Assembly (NCBI GenBank): GCA_964453155.1
Contig: CAYVQU010000062.1
Span: 1-26,924 of the forward strand
Length of the DNA: 26,924 nt
Direction of reading: 5' to 3'
Source of the DNA: CAYVQU01 sp964453155
GTDB taxonomy: Bacteria; Chloroflexota; Anaerolineae; Anaerolineales; UBA11858
Positions 24,069 through 26,924 of this stretch are shown here, piece by piece. The notes under the pieces are model-generated. The model ran no database searches and had not been told where the DNA came from. It worked only from the letters and a program-made list of their open reading frames with translations. The first letter of the stretch is position 1. Each line of letters begins with the position of its first letter. The translations under genes were made by a program, and so were the position numbers.

Positions 24069-25091
24069 TCATACGACCCGATATTCCAAGGCCTCGTCAG
24101 CGAGGAAAAGGTTGATATTTTGATAATCTCCCGCCCGGTTAGGAACCTGTCCTTCATGGTCTGCCGTGCCGGCGGCGGTGTGCGGGGTCAACACGATGTT
24201 GAAACCAGCTTTGGCTGTTGCGATCAGTGGATTATCTGCTCGAATAGGTTCGTATTCGAAGGTATCGAGCGCAGCACCAGCTAATTTTCCCGCGCGGATG
24301 GCATCTGCCAGGGCTGCTTCATCGATGGTACTCCCGCTGCCGCAGCTTACCAGGATCGCGTGCGATTTCATCTGATCAAAGACGGCCGTATTCAGGAGCA
24401 TATCGGTGCCGGGGACAAAGGGCAGCAGGTTGACCAAAACATCACTGCGGACGAAAAGTTCATCTTGGGGTACGTAGGTCAGCCCTAAATCGGTCTCAAC
24501 TCGCTCTGGCAGGCGACTGCGTTTGTTATAGAGCACGGTGCAGCCCCACCCTTGCATCCGCCGGGCAAATTCCACACCGATCTCACCAAAACCAATGATC
24601 CCGATCGTCCGCTGCCAAATTTGGCCGACCCCGCGGCGATGTGACCAGTTGTAGGCGAAGGTGTCTTCATCGGTGCGGTGGCTTTCGGCCCAATCCGGAC
24701 TGGCGGTCAGGGCGATGGCTTCGACTTCTCTCAATTTCTTGGTAACGGCCAGAATTTGCATCACCAAATGTTCGGCTACCCGGATGACTCCGGCCTGGGG
24801 CTGGTAGCAGACCGCGATCCCCGCCTGCTCAGCCGCTTCCAAATCAATATCATAGAGCAGAGAGCCTAACCGCTGAATCAATTTCAATTTTGGCGCGTAC
24901 TGGATCGTCTCAGCATCGATGACCCCAAAACGCTCGGATATCAAGAACTCGGCGTCCTGAAGAGCTGCCATCAATGTAGCCTTGTCTGGCACTCGCAGCA
25001 TGGCGATATCTAAATTTTCTGGGGCCACCGCCAGCACAGTTTCTTGGTGCCACTCCCCGCGGTCGGTCGTAAATACAACTTTATGCTTCAT
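24069..25091 (-). CDS. D-2-hydroxyacid dehydrogenase homologue lacking the catalytic arginine
   Basis: A 340-residue member of the D-isomer-specific 2-hydroxyacid dehydrogenase family (phosphoglycerate, glycerate and lactate dehydrogenases). The NAD-binding motif GIIGFGEIGVEFA is at 164-176. The catalytic His304 is present in LTPHTAAGT, and Glu281 in the DTFEYEP block is kept. The usual RG of the NTARGxxVDE motif reads SG at 252-253 (VSCGSGSTIDE), so the substrate-binding arginine is a serine. The enzyme may act on an unusual substrate or have lost dehydrogenase activity. AAGGA lies seven bases before ATG 25091. It heads the transporter and AOR 2 operon and follows a candidate terminator of the SDR operon. 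Confidence 0.88.
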   Translation of the reverse strand: MKHKVVFTTDRGEWHQETVLAVAPENLDIAMLRVPDKATLMAALQDAEFLISERFGVIDAETIQYAPKLKLIQRLGSLLYDIDLEAAEQAGIAVCYQPQAGVIRVAEHLVMQILAVTKKLREVEAIALTASPDWAESHRTDEDTFAYNWSHRRGVGQIWQRTIGIIGFGEIGVEFARRMQGWGCTVLYNKRSRLPERVETDLGLTYVPQDELFVRSDVLVNLLPFVPGTDMLLNTAVFDQMKSHAILVSCGSGSTIDEAALADAIRAGKLAGAALDTFEYEPIRADNPLIATAKAGFNIVLTPHTAAGTADHEGQVPNRAGDYQNINLFLADEALEYRVV

Positions 25092-25119
25092 CTTGAGTTC
25101 CTTTTTGGAATGCGAATAA

Positions 25120-25179
25120 CGCTGATTCTACGGATTAACATGGATTTGATAGAAATCTAAAAATCCGGATTGAATCGCG
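25120..25179. repeat. Imperfect inverted repeat upstream of the hydroxyacid dehydrogenase gene
   Basis: CGCTGATTCTACGGATT (25120-25136) pairs imperfectly with AATCCGGATTGAATCGCG (25162-25179). It lies in the 142-bp gap 25092-25233 between the SDR and hydroxyacid dehydrogenase genes. It may be a distant member of the other intergenic palindromes. Confidence 0.5.
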
Positions 25180-25183
25180 TAAG

Positions 25184-25220
25184 CAAAACGCACTGGCGTT
25201 ACGCCGTACCGGCACGGTGT
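25184..25220 (-). terminator. Candidate terminator of the aldolase-SDR operon
   Basis: Read on the minus strand after the SDR stop (25234), a first stem at 25220-25201 has arms with CCGT and ACGG. It is followed by AACGCCAGTGCGTT (25200-25187), a 5-bp stem with a 4-nt loop leading into a short T-run (25188-25185). This suits intrinsic termination, though the second stem is short. Confidence 0.42.
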
Positions 25221-25233
25221 CCGCGTTCGGTAA

Positions 25234-25965
25234 CTAAAAGAGCTTCTCGCCACCATCGACGGTGATAAATTCACCGGTGACATAGTTTGACTTGACCAGA
25301 TAGAGCAGCGCATCGACCACATCTTGGGGTGTGCCCCAGCGTTTTAGCGCGGTTCGATTGGCAACGCGTTCGTTTTGAGCTTCAGTATATTCGGGCGGCG
25401 ACAGCACCGGCCCGGGAGAAATGGCATTGACCTTAATTTCGGGGGCCAATTCCACCGCCAATTGCCGGGTGAAGGCTAAAAGTCCGGCTTTCCCAACACT
25501 GTGAGAGACAAAACCCTTAAATGGTCGCCAGGCAGAACCATCAACGATATTAATAATCACCCCTTCGCCCGCGGCTTTCATGAACGGAGCCGCGTAGTTT
25601 GCACAGTACATCGAACCGTGGATCAGAATGTCGAAAACCCTGAACCAATCGCTAAAATCTTCCATGGGAAACGGAGTCTTGCGCCACCAGGAAGCACTGT
25701 TGATCAGGATATCGATCCCGCCGAATTTGGCTGCGGCCGTATCAATCATCGCTTTGACTTGATCATGATTGCTGACGTCACACTGGATCGCTAGCGCGCC
25801 GACGCCCAGAGCTTGAGCTTCCGCCGCGGTTTCTTCTGCGGCCGAAGCCGATGAGTTGTAATTAACCACTACATTGGCCCCTTCGGCGGCCAACGCCAGA
25901 GTCATGGCTTTCCCGACGCGGACTGCGCCGCCGGTAATCAGAGCCGTTTTACCTTTTATTTTCAT
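25234..25965 (-). CDS. Short-chain dehydrogenase/reductase with pteridine-reductase-like signature
   Basis: A 243-residue classical SDR by length. The cofactor motif is TGGAVRVG (11-18), which fits the TGxxxRxG pattern of pteridine reductases and FolM rather than the common TGxxxGxG. The active site is odd: Asp142 (INIVDG) is at the usual catalytic Ser position, as in Leishmania PTR1 Asp181, 13 residues before the Tyr position. The Tyr itself is His155 (SHSVGK), with Lys159 kept. GGAGGA lies 5-6 nt before ATG 25965, so the shorter start is firm. It follows the aldolase by 38 nt. A pterin substrate would suit the Mch gene, but a sugar or keto-acid substrate is equally possible for this very large family. 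Confidence 0.9.
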   Translation of the reverse strand: MKIKGKTALITGGAVRVGKAMTLALAAEGANVVVNYNSSASAAEETAAEAQALGVGALAIQCDVSNHDQVKAMIDTAAAKFGGIDILINSASWWRKTPFPMEDFSDWFRVFDILIHGSMYCANYAAPFMKAAGEGVIINIVDGSAWRPFKGFVSHSVGKAGLLAFTRQLAVELAPEIKVNAISPGPVLSPPEYTEAQNERVANRTALKRWGTPQDVVDALLYLVKSNYVTGEFITVDGGEKLF

Positions 25966-26003
25966 AGCTTCCTCCAAAATTCATGTTGTGATTTGGCACA
26001 AAT

Positions 26004-26783
26004 TTATTCATGCCCCCAAATCGACATTGCGGTCTCGACCGCTGCATCCTCATGGATCAGCGCCGCCAAGGCCGCGGTCATCGCAGTCGGGTCGTCCGAT
26101 TCCCAGATGTTGCGGCCCATGGTCACTCCTGCGGCTCCAGCATCCAGCGCGGCCCGAACTTCGGTGAAGACTTCGCGGGTTGTGCCGCGTTTCGAGCCAC
26201 CCAAGATCACCACCGGTTTGTAACAGCCGCGAATCACTTTTTCGAATCCATCGACATAGGGGACCTTGACCCAATCGGCCCCGAGTTCGCAGCCCACTCG
26301 GGCGGCCAGGGCGACATTATCAACGGTGCGGGTTTCGGGTCCAGCCGTCATCCCACCGGGGACCATTTCGCCCTGCAGGGCCAGGTTCCATTGGTGAGCG
26401 TCGCGCGCGATGGTAGCCAGATTATCCAGGGATTTCTGTTCGCTGAAATGACCGGGGAAGGCCGAAATGCAAATGCCGTCAGCCCCCAGCCGCAGGGCTT
26501 CCTCCACGCCAAACCAGACCGGGGCGGCTTCATCGGGGCCAATGATGGTCGGGGCCCCATCGGAGCGCAATATTAATCCTACTGGGGCCAATTCGGTGAC
26601 GAAATGTTTGGCGATTCCGAAAGAAGTCATGACGGCATTGGCGCCTCCGGCCACAACCTGATTGATGGTTTCGGCCGGGCGCTCGGTCCCCTTGCCGGGG
26701 CCAAAGATAGCAGCGTGTTCGGTGGCCACGATGAGCGTGCGACCACTGGGGCTGAAGATGCGGTTGAGTCTACGAGTTTGCAT
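26004..26783 (-). CDS. Class I aldolase of the DhnA/LsrF (DeoC/LacD) family
   Basis: A 259-residue TIM-barrel aldolase. The Schiff-base lysine is likely in ADWVKVPYV. VVILGGSKRG and GAAGVTMGRNIW are the phosphate-binding loops of archaeal-type fructose-bisphosphate aldolase, LsrF and ADH synthase. Members make or break C-C bonds between aldehydes or ketones and phosphorylated sugars. GGAGT lies six bases before ATG 26783. It is the first visible gene of a minus-strand operon with the SDR. No promoter is evident in the 141 bp to the window edge, which instead hold an inverted repeat. The precise substrate is unknown; a role in sugar-phosphate or aminoacid-derived aldehyde metabolism is possible. 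Confidence 0.9.
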   Translation of the reverse strand: MQTRRLNRIFSPSGRTLIVATEHAAIFGPGKGTERPAETINQVVAGGANAVMTSFGIAKHFVTELAPVGLILRSDGAPTIIGPDEAAPVWFGVEEALRLGADGICISAFPGHFSEQKSLDNLATIARDAHQWNLALQGEMVPGGMTAGPETRTVDNVALAARVGCELGADWVKVPYVDGFEKVIRGCYKPVVILGGSKRGTTREVFTEVRAALDAGAAGVTMGRNIWESDDPTAMTAALAALIHEDAAVETAMSIWGHE

Positions 26784-26795
26784 GGTGTACTCCTA

Positions 26796-26865
26796 TTTAC
26801 CACAAAGGAAGCTCAGTTGTTGAACTATCCACTAACTTTGTGTTTCTTGGTGTCTTTGTGGTAAA
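26796..26865. repeat. 70-bp inverted repeat upstream of the aldolase gene
   Basis: TTTACCACAAAG (26796-26807) and CTTTGTGGTAAA (26854-26865) are perfect 12-bp arms with a loop holding TTTGTGTTTCTTGG. This ACCACAAAG...CTTTGTGGT palindrome is a frequent intergenic repeat type in environmental bacterial genomes. It is a different family from the others in the window. Confidence 0.78.
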
Positions 26866-26924
26866 AAAATTTGGTACGGTTAGATTTTGAGTAAAAGCAC
26901 CTTTACAAATTAACAACGGGTAGT

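Noticed and set aside
26010..26576. Plus-strand open frame of 188 codons
   Set aside because: It is antisense to the aldolase gene and has no recognisable fold or start signal.
1..26924. CRISPR arrays, tRNA or rRNA genes, transposases
   Set aside because: I found no regularly spaced direct repeats, no cloverleaf-like conserved T-arm sequences, no rRNA blocks and no transposase or integrase motifs. The repeats present are inverted and intergenic.

Overview
The window carries about twenty protein-coding genes packed with short gaps. It has no rRNA, tRNA, CRISPR array or transposase that I can recognise. The mix suggests a bacterium with an anaerobic or microaerobic, oxidoreductase-rich metabolism: two aldehyde:ferredoxin oxidoreductase (AOR) family enzymes, a UbiD decarboxylase, an F420/FMN luciferase-fold oxidoreductase, HCN-synthase-type flavoprotein complexes and a methanopterin-type cyclohydrolase. 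Together with several families of intergenic palindromes, this fits Chloroflexota (Anaerolineae or relatives). That placement is a low-confidence inference from gene style, not from a marker gene.

Layout. (1) 48-3036, minus: an XRE-cupin regulator followed by a GH31 alpha-xylosidase/alpha-glucosidase. (2) 3037-3240: a divergent promoter region with a candidate operator. (3) 3241-7908, plus: UbiD-type decarboxylase, Mer-like luciferase-fold oxidoreductase, MoaD/ThiS-like protein and AOR 1. (4) 7964-11233, minus: a COG0402 amidohydrolase, a clear methenyl-tetrahydromethanopterin cyclohydrolase (Mch) homologue and a small cytosolic NodB-type deacetylase. (5) 11400-14343, minus: a complete three-subunit HcnA/B/C-type dehydrogenase with ATGA overlaps. 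(6) 14530-15675, plus: a divergent fourth-type HcnC/DadA subunit. (7) 15716-20991, minus: two further HcnC/DadA subunits, a second HcnA and HcnB pair and an iron-dependent alcohol dehydrogenase. (8) 21098-26783, minus: AOR 2, an MFS transporter, a D-2-hydroxyacid-dehydrogenase homologue, an SDR with pteridine-reductase-like signatures and a class I (DhnA/LsrF-type) aldolase.

How the genes may work together (inference). The locus looks like a catabolic island for small amino, N-alkyl or carboxylated compounds. The transporter imports the substrate. The flavoprotein complexes dehydrogenate C-N bonds and pass electrons through [2Fe-2S] proteins. The AORs and iron alcohol dehydrogenase deal with the resulting aldehydes. 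The aldolase, hydroxyacid dehydrogenase homologue and UbiD process the carbon skeleton. The most striking element is the pterin link: Mch, a Mer-like oxidoreductase and a pteridine-reductase-like SDR occur together, while Fae, MtdB and Fhc, the usual partners of bacterial Mch, are absent from the window. This could be an undescribed route coupling oxidative demethylation to a methanopterin-like C1 carrier, but the sequence does not prove it.

No gene-free stretch exceeds 300 bases. The longest, 9332-9615, holds a set of interleaved inverted repeats. Most other gaps hold palindromic repeats or promoter-like sequence.
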